Shown: in pieces, positions 7,921 through 17,175 of the stretch
How the letters are laid out: each line of letters opens with the position of its first letter
Position numbering within the stretch: position 1 is the stretch's first letter
Position numbers and translations under genes: made by a program
DNA from: UBA2982 sp040081395
GTDB taxonomy: Bacteria; Gemmatimonadota; Gemmatimonadetes; Longimicrobiales; Gaopeijiaceae
NCBI GenBank assembly: GCA_040081395.1
Contig: JBEBGN010000003.1
Span: 1 to 64,000 of the forward strand
DNA length: 64,000 bases
Reading direction: 5' to 3'
The notes under the pieces: generated by a model
Told to the model about the DNA's origin: nothing
Database searches by the model: none
What the model saw: the letters and a program-made list of their open reading frames with translations, nothing else

Positions 7921-9348
7921 TCAGTTCCCGTTGAGCGGATTCCCTACATGACACGCGAGGCAGGTGCGTGGGCTCTGCGCCCACGCGCGCTCGGCGTCGA
8001 ACGCGAGCGTGTGCGGGCTCACCTTGAAGGCGCCGAGCACGCCGTGGCACTGCGTGCAGTCCACCTGGCGATGGCAGCTCGCGCAGCTCTCCAGGTTCTG
8101 GCGCGCGGCCTGTCCGTGCCGTAGCAGCCACAGGGGTCCATCATCGTGGTAGCCCGGGCCCAGACGCCCACCGCCGGTCGGGACCAGCCCGACCTCGACG
8201 TGGCACTCGCGGCAGAAGGCCTGCGTGTTGTGGCAGGTCGAGCACTCGGCGTCCCGCCCGAACGCGCTCGCGGCGTGCCGCGACAGGAATGCCACGGGGT
8301 GATATCCACCCTGCATGGGAGCATCGTGACAGTCGACGCAGAACGACTCGACGTGACAGGTCGAACATGACGCATCGCTCGCGGCGGCGAGCGTCGTATG
8401 CGCCTCCGCGAAGAACATGCGTTCATGGCTCTCGGGCACACGGGCCACGATCTGCGCCCCTGGGGCCCTGACCTCGGACCTCGCGGGAAGCGTGGCGATG
8501 GCCGCCGGCACCGGCTGCACGTGACACGTCACGCAGTCGTCCGACGTGTGGCAGGTCGCGCAAGTCTCGCGGCTCGCTCCGACCCCATGCGTTTCGAGGA
8601 AGTCTCGCTCGCCGTGGGTTGCGGGCACGTCGTAGTGGGCCGTCCGCAGCGGCAGCTGCATGCCGGGCGGGGCCGCCGGGAACGTGGCGATCTCGTCCCG
8701 GTCGGCGTCGACGTGGCAGGTGGTGCACTGCTCCTGTGTGTGACAGGTGACGCAGCGGCCGACGCCCTCACGGACCAAGGCGCCGTGTCCTTCGGTGACG
8801 AACGAGGCAGCCTCGTGATCCGCCGGCATCGGCAGCGCTTGGATACGCGCCAAGTCGAACGCGGTCTCCGCCAGGGGCACGTGGCACGACGTGCACTCGG
8901 CATCGACGTGATGGTCCCCTGCGGTGTGGGCGTGGCAACCCCAACACGACGGCAGCTGGACTGCCTCCGCCACCGCCATGCGACCGCCCCCGGGGGGAAC
9001 GTGGCACTCCGCACACTCCTGGACAGGATCGCCCTCGGCGGCCAGCTCCGCGGCGTGCGTCTCGTGCGCGAACGCCACGTTGTCGACGCGGACGCTCGGC
9101 TCCTGCCAAGCGACGCGCGCCTCTCGCACGCCGTCGTGGCATCCGTTGCAGGAAGCGGGCTCGGGGTAGAAGTCGGCGACATCCCCGACGGGAATCCCCT
9201 CGTGGCACCCCGTGCAGAGGGGGAAGAGCCCCTGATGCGCCTCGTGCGGGAAGGGCGCTTCCTGGAATCCGCGAAGCGAAACCGCCACGCCCGCGAGTAA
9301 CACCGACATGAGCCCGAGCAGCGTCGCGCGACCACGTGCCGACCTCAT
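7921..9348 (-). CDS. 16-heme periplasmic c-type cytochrome
   Basis: A 475-residue protein with 16 CXXCH motifs, the first at residues 45-49, the last CLACH near the C-terminus. Density is one heme per 30 residues, as in wire-like multiheme cytochromes. An N-terminal hydrophobic stretch after MRSARGR exports or anchors it. The start at 9348 overlaps the stop of the beta-barrel gene as ATGA. It is the last gene of the four-gene minus-strand operon starting at 13181. By analogy with MtrA/PioA it could sit in the barrel and pass electrons between periplasm and cell surface. Spacing of motifs suggests internal duplication, but it is not a recognised decaheme family by eye. Confidence 0.88.
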   Translation of the reverse strand: MRSARGRATLLGLMSVLLAGVAVSLRGFQEAPFPHEAHQGLFPLCTGCHEGIPVGDVADFYPEPASCNGCHDGVREARVAWQEPSVRVDNVAFAHETHAAELAAEGDPVQECAECHVPPGGGRMAVAEAVQLPSCWGCHAHTAGDHHVDAECTSCHVPLAETAFDLARIQALPMPADHEAASFVTEGHGALVREGVGRCVTCHTQEQCTTCHVDADRDEIATFPAAPPGMQLPLRTAHYDVPATHGERDFLETHGVGASRETCATCHTSDDCVTCHVQPVPAAIATLPARSEVRAPGAQIVARVPESHERMFFAEAHTTLAAASDASCSTCHVESFCVDCHDAPMQGGYHPVAFLSRHAASAFGRDAECSTCHNTQAFCRECHVEVGLVPTGGGRLGPGYHDDGPLWLLRHGQAARQNLESCASCHRQVDCTQCHGVLGAFKVSPHTLAFDAERAWAQSPRTCLACHVGNPLNGN

Positions 9349-10832
9349 GCTCCACCGCCTCGGGCCGACAGGCCCGGGTCCCGGCCCAGATCGAATCGGA
9401 GCGAGGTCCATGCCCGCCCCTGGTTCCACGGGCTTGTGAACACGTTTCCGCCGTCACGATGCCGGATGAGGGAGAAGCCCGCAGACAGGAATGCGCGCTC
9501 GCCGAACGCGTACTCCGCGGACGCACCCCCACCGAAGGCCCTCCCCTCGCCGAGGCGATACTCCTCGATCTGCTGGAACGTGAGCGCGGTCGCGGTTGCG
9601 GAAAGTCGGTCGGTGACTTCGAAATGCAGCGATGCATCGGCACTACTGAGGAATCCACCCGGTCCCCACTCGAGCACGTAGCTCCCGTTCAGGATCCAGG
9701 CTTCCGCGGCGCGCCACCGGGCGCCTGCGTCGACTCGCCAGCCCGTGTCGCGCATAGGCCGCAGGATGACCGTCGTCTCGGTGTCGCCGTACGAGCGCCT
9801 CCCCGCGGAGATCCAGGCACCGAGGCGCCCATCCGGGGACCATCCCAGTCGTCCCATCACCTCGGAGTACGACACGGGCTCGAAGATCCCCCACAAGGTG
9901 GAGAGATCGAAGTAGGGCAGGTAGCGAAGCGCCGTCGCCTCGGCGAGCCAGCGCCCTTCCTGGAGCGGCACCGAGAGCGTGACCTGCCCCTTCCCCCATC
10001 TCTGAAAGGCGAGATCGTAGTCGATGGACCCGTGCAGGCGGGACCGCGGAAAGGAGCGGGCGACGTCCACCGAGACCCGCTCGCTCACCAGGCTCGATCG
10101 GTCCCGCAGGATCTCGCGCTGGTAGCGCGCGGTCATCTGGGTGTCCCACGGCCTCGCGGCGGCGCTCCCTCCCACGATCAGCACGCTCTGGTCGAGCAGG
10201 AACCCGTCGAGGCCGCGGAGGGCCTCGTTCTGAGGTTCGCGCAGACCGCGCGCGAGACTCAGGCCACCGTACACCTCCACGCGCGCGGTGCCCGCCGAGT
10301 ACGCCGCGCTGGCGCCATCGAAGCCGGAGAAGCCCAACCCCGACCGCGCTTCCATGCGCCCCGCGCGCAGGCGTACCCGGCCACGCTCGAGTTGCGCGTA
10401 GCCGAGTAGCGCGTCGAACTCGTCGTCGGACCGAGGCCACACGGTCCCCCCGCCGCCGCGGGCGCGCCCGCGCACGTGTGCGGTGAAGCTGAGGCCCTCC
10501 ATCCCGAAGCCCCAGAGCGTGATCCCCAGGTCCTGCGTGGCTGCGATGGTGCTCTCATCGTCCCGGGCGAAATACCCGGTGCAGATGCTCACCAGCACGC
10601 AGCTCACCTCGCTGCCTTGGTAGAGGAAGCGGCCCTGCGCGTCCGTCACGACGTCGGTCCGGGGCACCGAGTCGAGCCCTATCGGGCGGAGCTCTACGAC
10701 TTGGACCGACGTGGACGTCCAGCCGCGATACCCCTGTGCGTAGACGGTGGCGGGAATCAGCAGCGCCAACTGCGCGATCCACGCACAGCGACCCATCCAC
10801 CCAACGGCCCCACCCGCGCGCGGCCCCCTCAC
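9345..10832 (-). CDS. Outer-membrane beta-barrel protein of a porin-cytochrome conduit
   Basis: A 495-residue protein rich in alternating aromatic/polar strands ending in aromatic residues, for example RLRAGRMEARSGLGFSGFDG and the C-terminal AWTSLRFDLGRDPG. I chose GTG 10832: GGAGG lies six bases upstream, it overlaps the previous stop as GTGA, and it gives an Arg-rich n-region before the signal peptide ending VYAQG. The internal ATG 10796 is an alternative. It sits between two multiheme cytochrome genes with overlaps on both sides, the layout of MtrB/PioB/OmbB porin-cytochrome systems. It is shorter than MtrB (about 700 residues in that family), so fewer strands are expected. No sequence motif proves the function. 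Confidence 0.72.
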   Translation of the reverse strand: MRGPRAGGAVGWMGRCAWIAQLALLIPATVYAQGYRGWTSTSVQVVELRPIGLDSVPRTDVVTDAQGRFLYQGSEVSCVLVSICTGYFARDDESTIAATQDLGITLWGFGMEGLSFTAHVRGRARGGGGTVWPRSDDEFDALLGYAQLERGRVRLRAGRMEARSGLGFSGFDGASAAYSAGTARVEVYGGLSLARGLREPQNEALRGLDGFLLDQSVLIVGGSAAARPWDTQMTARYQREILRDRSSLVSERVSVDVARSFPRSRLHGSIDYDLAFQRWGKGQVTLSVPLQEGRWLAEATALRYLPYFDLSTLWGIFEPVSYSEVMGRLGWSPDGRLGAWISAGRRSYGDTETTVILRPMRDTGWRVDAGARWRAAEAWILNGSYVLEWGPGGFLSSADASLHFEVTDRLSATATALTFQQIEEYRLGEGRAFGGGASAEYAFGERAFLSAGFSLIRHRDGGNVFTSPWNQGRAWTSLRFDLGRDPGLSARGGGA

Positions 10833-11614
10833 TGCGCACCTCCGGGCTGTGGGCGGGGTCGAGGGAGCACGTGGCACTCGACGCACACCCGTGGAGCCTC
10901 GTGCATGCGTTGGGTCTGATGGCACCCCAGGCAGAGCTCACGCGTGCGTGGCACCTCCTCGAACGGGAGGCGCTGATGGCACGAGGCGCCGCTACAGGTC
11001 ACATGCGCCTCGGCCGCTGGATGTGCGGACACCGGTGCCGACGCATGACAGGACGCGCAGTCGCTCACGGTGGTGTGGTGTTCGGCGTGACATCCGGCGC
11101 AATCGAGCGCCGGTGAGACCGCGAGCTCCGGCCCATCGGTGTGGCAACGAACGCACTCCAGGTCCGTGTGACGCGCATGCGGGAAGGCGAGCGACCTGGC
11201 CGAGTCACCCGCACCGACCGAAAACGAGACCGGCCGCACCACGGAGAACATGTCGACCGGCGTCTCGGTCGGCTCGTGGCATCGCGCGCACGGTGCGGCC
11301 GTGGAGGCTGCATGGTGGCAACTGCGACACCCGTCGATCGTGGCCACGAGCAACTCACCATGCTGATCACGCGTCTCGTGGCAGGTGAAGCACTGAAGCG
11401 ACGTATGATCGGTGTGGGTGAATCCGGGCGGAACCTGGAGCTGGACATCGTCCCCGGAGGGGTACGGCCCGAGTGGGGGGTGGGGGGCGGCCAACCCCGA
11501 GCGCTGCCCTGCCCCGATGGCGACCAAGGTGCCGCCACACACCAGCATCACCTGCGCCAGGCGCATCCCGGGACGCAACCGCAGGGTGCGCGCCAGTCTG
11601 ATCGGCTCAGGCAT
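10829..11614 (-). CDS. 9-heme periplasmic c-type cytochrome
   Basis: A 261-residue protein with eight CXXCH motifs (first at Cys75) and one CX4CH (CSGASCH), giving nine potential hemes. An Arg-rich N-terminus followed by a hydrophobic segment (MLVCGGTLVAIGAG) should export or anchor it. Repeated phrases such as FTHTDHTSLQCFTCH and FPHARHTDLECVRCH are typical of cytochrome c7/c3-like modules with an axial His before each motif. The stop overlaps the barrel gene start. It is the second gene of the operon and probably a soluble or inner-membrane-linked relay to the conduit. Confidence 0.87.
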   Translation of the reverse strand: MPEPIRLARTLRLRPGMRLAQVMLVCGGTLVAIGAGQRSGLAAPHPPLGPYPSGDDVQLQVPPGFTHTDHTSLQCFTCHETRDQHGELLVATIDGCRSCHHAASTAAPCARCHEPTETPVDMFSVVRPVSFSVGAGDSARSLAFPHARHTDLECVRCHTDGPELAVSPALDCAGCHAEHHTTVSDCASCHASAPVSAHPAAEAHVTCSGASCHQRLPFEEVPRTRELCLGCHQTQRMHEAPRVCVECHVLPRPRPQPGGAQ

Positions 11615-11654
11615 GGCACGCAGTGGCTTGCACGTCGATCCCCTCAGGCAGCGC

Positions 11655-11690
11655 GGCCGCCCGCCCGGCTTTTCGCCGGGCGGCCGCGGT
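11655..11690. terminator. GC hairpin between the 9-heme lipoprotein gene and the next cytochrome gene
   Basis: CCGCCCGGC (11661-11669) pairs with GCCGGGCGG (11675-11683) around loop TTTTC, extended by more GC pairs after a bulge. There is no T-tract on either strand, so it may be an attenuator or mRNA-stabilising hairpin rather than a full terminator. Confidence 0.45.
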
Positions 11691-11717
11691 CCCTCACGAT
11701 GAACCCCGTGGGCGCGC

Positions 11718-13181
11718 TCAGTGGCCCCAGGTGCTCACGAGAGCCTGGAGACGTTCGTCCGCCGAGCTCACGCCCACGGCCGTGGGCAGACTGTAGGTCG
11801 TCTGGACCGCGCTGATGCTGGCCAAGAGCAGCGCTTCCGTGAGGAAGGGGTTGTGCACGGCCGAGCTCTCGATGGCCCCGAGCTGCGCGTTGAACCTCGC
11901 GCCTTCGGCCACGGTGAAGAGTGTATCCGTGCTGCTGAACTGACTCGAAGGCACCTGCGCCAGCAGATTGTTCAACTGGGTCACTCGGTTCGCGATCCGG
12001 GCCTCGGCAACCGTCAGCGCCGAGAAAGCGGCGGTCTCGTCGGAGTGGCAGCCGCTTCCCAGGCAGGACCCGAAGTTCCGCTCCGCCACCGTCTGCCCGC
12101 ACGACTGGTCGTCCGTCGGGACGTTGCTGGCGTCCACGCACGGGACGGGCAGGAACCGGTGGCCGGTCACGGTGAACAGGTGGCTGCCCGTATCCGTGTC
12201 CGTCACATCGTAGGAGTTGACGTGACAGGTCGCGCAGAGCCGGGTGTTCGTATCGCTGCCGTGCGTGCCGCGGATCTGCGTGATGTTGTAGGCGAAGTTC
12301 GGGGGGGTCCAACCCACGCTCCCGATCTCACCGAGGAGCAGGGGTCCCTGCGGTGCGTGCGGCCCGCTGGTGGTGGTGCCGGCCGTTCCCAGGTCCGGCA
12401 CGGAGCGCCGTTGATGGCACTTCATGCACAGGTTCTGGTCCACGTCCGGGGCGCTCACCGAGAAGCGCAGCTGACCCGCGTTGTCATTCGAATGGGGGTC
12501 ATGGCACACGGCGCAGGTGATGCCGATTTGCTGGTTCTGACCCTTCTCGACGAACTCGGTGTTGATGCCCCAAGCCGCAAGAGCGGCTTCGCCGCCGTGG
12601 CAGGAGTTGCACCCAGCGCGCGTCCGGTAGCTCTGGTGGGTCGAGGCGCCGCCGTGGGCCGACATGTTCCACTCTTCGGCGAAGGGGTGGTGCGCGCCCG
12701 AGTGGCACTCACCACAGCCCTGGTTGGCGGCGGCCCCCACGTCGATCGCGGGAAGTGGCGCGTTGGTCTCGAGCGGATTCGTCGCGTGGGTGAGACCAGG
12801 CCCGTGACACGACTCGCATTGGACGTCGTGATAGCGGTCCTCCCCCGTGGCGTTGTAGCCCGCCTCGGCGCTGACGTGATTGCCGAGCTCGTTCACGGTA
12901 TGGCACCCCTCGCAGAACGCCTGCGAGCCGGGGTTGGCCTGGAGCCCTGCCCACGCATCCGCGTGCGCCGTGCCGATCCAGTCACCCTGCGCGTCCACGT
13001 GACAGTTGCCACACACGGTGAGCTTCGTGGACTCGTCCGTATATCCCAGGAAGTTGCCGGCGGCGGCGAGTGGGTCCTCGAACAGGTCTCGGTCGCGGTA
13101 GACGATCTGTTCGTCCACACACCCGAAAAGCACCACGGCAGACAGGGGCGCCAGGGCCCAACGGCGGATCGACGTCGACAT
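11718..13181 (-). CDS. 9-heme outer-membrane lipoprotein cytochrome
   Basis: A 487-residue protein. The start at 13181 has GGGAG at six bases; ATG 13187 is two codons upstream. The signal peptide ends at lipobox LFGC21, so it is lipid-anchored. Eight CXXCH motifs (CGNCH, CEGCH, CESCH, CGECH, CNSCH, CAVCH, CMKCH, CATCH) and one CX4CH (CLGSGCH) are spread through residues about 60-400. The last 110 residues are heme-free and Ala/Leu/Gln-rich, perhaps helical. The family resembles NrfA/OTR-like multiheme cytochromes by pattern only. As first gene of a porin-cytochrome operon it is the best candidate for the surface-exposed terminal reductase. Confidence 0.85.
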   Translation of the reverse strand: MSTSIRRWALAPLSAVVLFGCVDEQIVYRDRDLFEDPLAAAGNFLGYTDESTKLTVCGNCHVDAQGDWIGTAHADAWAGLQANPGSQAFCEGCHTVNELGNHVSAEAGYNATGEDRYHDVQCESCHGPGLTHATNPLETNAPLPAIDVGAAANQGCGECHSGAHHPFAEEWNMSAHGGASTHQSYRTRAGCNSCHGGEAALAAWGINTEFVEKGQNQQIGITCAVCHDPHSNDNAGQLRFSVSAPDVDQNLCMKCHQRRSVPDLGTAGTTTSGPHAPQGPLLLGEIGSVGWTPPNFAYNITQIRGTHGSDTNTRLCATCHVNSYDVTDTDTGSHLFTVTGHRFLPVPCVDASNVPTDDQSCGQTVAERNFGSCLGSGCHSDETAAFSALTVAEARIANRVTQLNNLLAQVPSSQFSSTDTLFTVAEGARFNAQLGAIESSAVHNPFLTEALLLASISAVQTTYSLPTAVGVSSADERLQALVSTWGH

Positions 13182-13584
13182 ACTCATCTCCCGTCCCTCG
13201 AATCCAGGGGTCGCTGCAGGCAGGTCAGCTGTTTCATACCGGGGAAGATGATCCAACCACCGGGTCCAGCCTGTCGGGAGAATCCCGATCAGTACCTAGG
13301 GAGGATGGGTAGAAGTACGGACCGGCGCTCCCGGGGGCAAGTTTGTCGGGGGTTCCCCCACGGGTAGTGGTGAGGATTCCCCACTGGAGCCCCCTCCCGG
13401 CCTGGCGAACCTTCGCATACGCCACCAGCTGCCCCGAATGGAGACGCGACCGATGCAGTATTCGCCTGAGACCCGATGGACGGACTCGGCGAATAACTCG
13501 CGCCCCTCACGCATCCCTCCTGGCCCCCGCTTTCCGCGAGGTCTGAAGCCCGGCTGATCCATTTGCTCACCCGGAGGTGAGGTC
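13182..13584. promoter_or_regulatory. Divergent promoter region between cytochrome and hydrogenase operons
   Basis: About 400 bases without a credible gene separate the two divergent operons. Visible elements are a small inverted repeat TCGGGA-GAA-TCCCGA at 13274-13288, GC-rich repeats around 13340-13400, and a strong ribosome-binding site (GGAGGTGAGG) before the hydrogenase start. I found no convincing sigma-70, sigma-54 or FNR site by eye. Shared control of both operons is plausible but not shown. Confidence 0.5.
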
Positions 13585-14739
13585 ATGTACTTCCCCATGC
13601 AACACGCCTGGACCGGCGAAGAGACGCTCGGCGAGCACCTCGAGCGGCAGGGCGTGAGTCGAAGGGACTTCCTCAAGTTCTGCGGTGAGATCGCCGTCAT
13701 GCTCGGCCTCGGTCAGGCCATGGTGCCTCGAGTCGCCGAGGCCCTCCAAGCCGTGCGCCGCCCCTCGGTGGTGTGGCTCCAGCTCCAGGAGTGCACGGGA
13801 TGCGTCGAGAGTGTGCTGAGGTCCTCCGATCCCTCGATCGGTGACCTGGTGCTCGACCTGATCTCGCTCGACTACAACCACACGCTCATGGCTGCCGCCG
13901 GAAGCGCTGCCGAGTCGGCGCTGCAAACGGCGATGGCCGAGAACTACGGCCAATACATCCTCATGGTGACCGGGTCCGTGCCGCTCGCAGAGAACGGCAT
14001 CTATCTGACCATCGGCGGGCGGACGGGGCGCGAGATCCTGGAGGAGGCCGCCGCAGGGGCCGCGGCCATCTTCGCGGTGGGCGCCTGCGCGCACTTCGGC
14101 TCCGTGCAGGCTGCGCGACCGAACCCCACCGGCGCCGTCGGCATCTCGGAGATCGTTCGCGACAAGCCGATCGTCACGCTCGCCGGCTGTCCGCCGATCG
14201 CCGACGTGGTCACCGCGAGCATCGTGCACTACCTCACGTTCGGACGGCTGCCCGACACGGACGGTGAGGGCCGCCCGCTCTTCGCGTACGGCGCGCGCAT
14301 CCACGACCAGTGCCAACGGCGCGCGCATTTCGATGCGGGGCAGTTCGTGCACCAGTTCGACGACGAGGGCGCGCGGCAGGGTTGGTGCCTCTACGAAGTC
14401 GGGTGCAAAGGTCCGGCGACGTTCTCCCCGTGCCCGATCTTCCAGTGGAACAACCACACCGACTGGCCCATCGGCGCCGGGCACCCCTGCCTCGGCTGCA
14501 CCGAACGGTTCTTCTGGGACACCATGACGCCCTTCTACGCACGGCTCCCCGGCGTGGCCGGGTTCGGTGTCGAGCGCAACGCGGACATCATCGGCGCGGC
14601 GCTGGCCGTCGGCACCTTGGCCGGCGTCGGCGCGCACGCGATCGCGACCGGCATCCACAAGGCGCGTGAAGGCAAGAAGATCACGACGCTCCCCGTCGTC
14701 ACTGGGTCAGCGGCCGCAAAGGAGAAGTCCGATGCCTAG
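13585..14739 (+). CDS. hyaA: Uptake [NiFe]-hydrogenase small subunit
   Basis: A 384-residue iron-sulfur subunit. A Tat signal (SRRDFLKF, residues 25-32) exports the folded heterodimer. The proximal cluster motif is ECTGC (Cys70, Cys73), then GACAHFG and LAGCPP; the medial/distal ligands lie in DQCQRR, CLYEVGCKGP and HPCLGCTERFFWD. The proximal motif lacks the extra cysteines of oxygen-tolerant group 1d enzymes. A C-terminal hydrophobic helix (IIGAALAVGTLAGVGAHAI) anchors it to the membrane. The start has GGAGG eight bases upstream. It is first in an eleven-gene operon and overlaps the large subunit by eight bases. Confidence 0.95.
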   Translation: MYFPMQHAWTGEETLGEHLERQGVSRRDFLKFCGEIAVMLGLGQAMVPRVAEALQAVRRPSVVWLQLQECTGCVESVLRSSDPSIGDLVLDLISLDYNHTLMAAAGSAAESALQTAMAENYGQYILMVTGSVPLAENGIYLTIGGRTGREILEEAAAGAAAIFAVGACAHFGSVQAARPNPTGAVGISEIVRDKPIVTLAGCPPIADVVTASIVHYLTFGRLPDTDGEGRPLFAYGARIHDQCQRRAHFDAGQFVHQFDDEGARQGWCLYEVGCKGPATFSPCPIFQWNNHTDWPIGAGHPCLGCTERFFWDTMTPFYARLPGVAGFGVERNADIIGAALAVGTLAGVGAHAIATGIHKAREGKKITTLPVVTGSAAAKEKSDA

Positions 14740-16444
14740 AGTCGTCGTCGACCCGATCACGCGCATCGAAGGCCATCTGCGCATCGAGGTCATGGAGGAG
14801 GGGGGACGCATCACGAACGCGTGGGCCTCCTCGACGCAGTTCCGGGGGATCGAGACCATCATGGAGGGTCGCGACCCCCGCGATGCGTGGGCCTTTACGC
14901 AGCGCATCTGCGGCGTCTGCACGGTAGTGCATGCGCTCGCGTCCTGTCGGGCGGTGGAAGACGCGCTCGGCATCGAGGTGCCGCCCGCGGGCGGGCTGAT
15001 CCGCAACCTCGTGCACGGTATGCAAACCGTGCAGGACCACGTCATCCACTTCTACCACCTGCACGCGCTCGACTGGGTGGACGTGGTGAGCGCCCTCTCC
15101 GCCAACCCGGCCGCGACCTCGGCGCTCGCGCGCAGCATCTCACCGTGGCCGAACAACTCCGAGACTTACTTCGCAGAAGTGCAGGACCGGGTGCGCCGCT
15201 TCGTGCAGTCGGGCCAACTCGGGATCTTCACGAACGGCTATTGGGGTCATCCCGCGTACAAGCTGCCGCCCGAAGCCAATCTCATGGCGGTGTCGCACTA
15301 CCTGGAGGCCCTCGACTGGCAGCGCGACGTCATCCGGGTGCACACGATCTTCGGCGGCAAGAACCCGCACCCGAACTTCCTGGTCGGAGGCATGGCCTCC
15401 GCGATCAACCTCGAGGACACCGGCACGATCAACGCCGAGAGCTTCTCGAAGATCCAGGGCATGGTCCAACGGGCCCGTCGCTTCGTCGAAGAGGTCTACT
15501 GGCCTGACCTGCAGGCCATCGCGTCGTTCTACCCCGAGTGGGCTTCGATCGGGGGCGGCGTGAGCAACTACATGTCGTGCGGCGAGTGGCCCGAGCAGGG
15601 CCAGTCGCGCGACGCGGCGTCGAACTACTTCCCGAGCGGCGTCATCTTCGACCGCAACCTCGCCGAGGTCATCCCGTTCGATCAGATGGAGATGCGCGAG
15701 GAGGTCACGAGCTCCTGGTACGAGTACAGCGAGGGCTCGGAGGTCGCGCTGCACCCGTGGGACGGTCAGACCACGCCCCGCTACACCGGTCCGCAGCCGC
15801 CGTGGACGTACCTCCAGGATTACGACAAGTACACCTGGATGAAGGCCCCCCGCTACCAGGGCCGCTCGACCGAGGTCGGCCCGCTCGCGCGCATGCTGGT
15901 CGCGTACGCGTCGGGACATCAAGACGTGCAGGGCATGGTGAACGACACCCTCGGCCGCCTCGGCGTCGGGCCTGCGGCACTGTTCTCCACCCTCGGCCGC
16001 ACCGCGGCCCGCGGCATCGAAACGGTACTGCTGGCGCGTAAGATGGAGGACTGGTTCGACAACCTCGTCACGCGCGTGCGCAACGGTGACGACCGCACGT
16101 TCAACGGGGACCGTTGGGAGCCATCGTCGTGGCCGGCGTCGGCGCGCGGGCACGGCCTGCTCGAGGCGGCGCGTGGCACGCTCGGACACTGGGTGCAGAT
16201 CGAGAACGGCGCGATCCGCCACTACCAGGCGGTCGTGCCCAGCACCTGGAACTGCTCGCCGCGCGACGCCCAGGGGGTGAACGGCCCGTACGAGGCCGCA
16301 CTCATGGACAACCATCCGCTGGCCGATCCCGAGCGCCCGCTCGAGATCCTGCGCACGATCCACTCCTTCGATCCGTGCATGGCGTGCGGTGCGCACGTGC
16401 TCGACGCGACCGGCAAGGAGATCGTACGCGTGAGGGTGCAGTGA
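14732..16444 (+). CDS. hyaB: Uptake [NiFe]-hydrogenase large subunit
   Basis: A 570-residue catalytic subunit that oxidises H2 at a NiFe(CN)2CO site. The nickel ligands are present: RICGVC with Cys60 and Cys63, and DPCMACGAH with Cys549 and Cys552. A 15-residue tail (VLDATGKEIVRVRVQ) follows His555 and should be removed by the maturation protease encoded two genes downstream. The length and the RIEGHL start are typical of membrane-bound group 1 enzymes. The subgroup cannot be assigned by eye. GGAG lies about seven bases before ATG 14732, inside the small-subunit gene. Confidence 0.96.
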   Translation: MPRVVVDPITRIEGHLRIEVMEEGGRITNAWASSTQFRGIETIMEGRDPRDAWAFTQRICGVCTVVHALASCRAVEDALGIEVPPAGGLIRNLVHGMQTVQDHVIHFYHLHALDWVDVVSALSANPAATSALARSISPWPNNSETYFAEVQDRVRRFVQSGQLGIFTNGYWGHPAYKLPPEANLMAVSHYLEALDWQRDVIRVHTIFGGKNPHPNFLVGGMASAINLEDTGTINAESFSKIQGMVQRARRFVEEVYWPDLQAIASFYPEWASIGGGVSNYMSCGEWPEQGQSRDAASNYFPSGVIFDRNLAEVIPFDQMEMREEVTSSWYEYSEGSEVALHPWDGQTTPRYTGPQPPWTYLQDYDKYTWMKAPRYQGRSTEVGPLARMLVAYASGHQDVQGMVNDTLGRLGVGPAALFSTLGRTAARGIETVLLARKMEDWFDNLVTRVRNGDDRTFNGDRWEPSSWPASARGHGLLEAARGTLGHWVQIENGAIRHYQAVVPSTWNCSPRDAQGVNGPYEAALMDNHPLADPERPLEILRTIHSFDPCMACGAHVLDATGKEIVRVRVQ

Positions 16445-17175
16445 TGAACGCCACCACCACGCTCGCGGACGAGAGCCTGAGTCGGGAAGCTCCGAGCGCC
16501 GAATACAAGCGGGTCTATCTGTGGCATTGGCCGATCCGCGCGATGCATTGGGTGGCCGCCGGTTGCGTCGTCGTGCTGGCCGTGACCGGGTTCTACATCG
16601 GTCGGCCGTACTTCTTCACCTCGGGCGCGGCGAGCGACCACTTCCTGATGGGCCGGGTGCGCTTCGCGCATTTCGTCGCAGCGGCCGTGCTCGTCGCGAC
16701 GGGGATTCTGCGCGTCTACTGGCTTTTCGCCGGCAACAAGTTCGAGCGCTGGCGCGCGCTCTTCCCGGTGATGAAGAGCGACTGGGTGAACCTCTTCAAG
16801 GTCGCCCGGGCCTACCTCTTCATCCGCGTCGAGGAGGCGCCGCAGTACCTCGGGCACCACCCGCTCCAGCAGCTCTCGTACACGGGCATCTACGTGCTCG
16901 CGCTGCTGCAGGTCGTCACGGGCTTCTATCTGTACGGGCTCGCCGACCCGGGCGGCATCTTCTTCACGTCGTTCGCGTGGGTGGGGAGCCTGCTCGGGGG
17001 CGCGCAGATCGTGCGCTTCGTGCACCACGTGGGCACCTGGCTCTGGCTCGTCTTCATTCCCGTCCACGTCTACCTGGCGGTGCGGGCCGACGTGCTGCAC
17101 AAGGAGAGCACCGTGTCGTCGATCGTCAGCGGCAACCGATACGTGCGCGCCGATATCGAGTTCGTGGATGACTAG
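16444..17175 (+). CDS. hyaC: Hydrogenase b-type cytochrome subunit
   Basis: A 243-residue HyaC/HupC-type diheme cytochrome b. Four membrane helices are visible, with candidate heme histidines in HWPIRAMHW, RFAHFVAAA, and RFVHHVGTWLWLVFIPVHVYLAV. It accepts electrons from the small subunit and reduces quinone in the membrane. Its start overlaps the large-subunit stop by one base (TGATG), and it overlaps the protease gene by eight bases. The presence of a cytochrome b implies a quinone-linked uptake role. Confidence 0.94.
   Translation: MNATTTLADESLSREAPSAEYKRVYLWHWPIRAMHWVAAGCVVVLAVTGFYIGRPYFFTSGAASDHFLMGRVRFAHFVAAAVLVATGILRVYWLFAGNKFERWRALFPVMKSDWVNLFKVARAYLFIRVEEAPQYLGHHPLQQLSYTGIYVLALLQVVTGFYLYGLADPGGIFFTSFAWVGSLLGGAQIVRFVHHVGTWLWLVFIPVHVYLAVRADVLHKESTVSSIVSGNRYVRADIEFVDD

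Noticed and set aside
11721..13367. Plus-strand frame of about 548 codons across the 9-heme lipoprotein gene
   Set aside because: The opposite strand encodes nine heme motifs and a lipobox; the plus frame has Arg/Gly/Ala composition and no recognisable domain.
13420..13440. CTGGCGAACCTTCGCAT as a -24/-12 promoter for the hydrogenase
   Set aside because: The GG-to-GC spacing is nine, not ten, and the -24 CAC is missing.
13585..14739. Oxygen-tolerant (group 1d) hydrogenase
   Set aside because: The proximal motif is plain ECTGC without the supernumerary cysteines of that group. Other group 1 types remain open.
15140..16396. Minus-strand frame opposite the hydrogenase large subunit
   Set aside because: The plus strand has every expected NiFe ligand; the minus frame is a compositional shadow.
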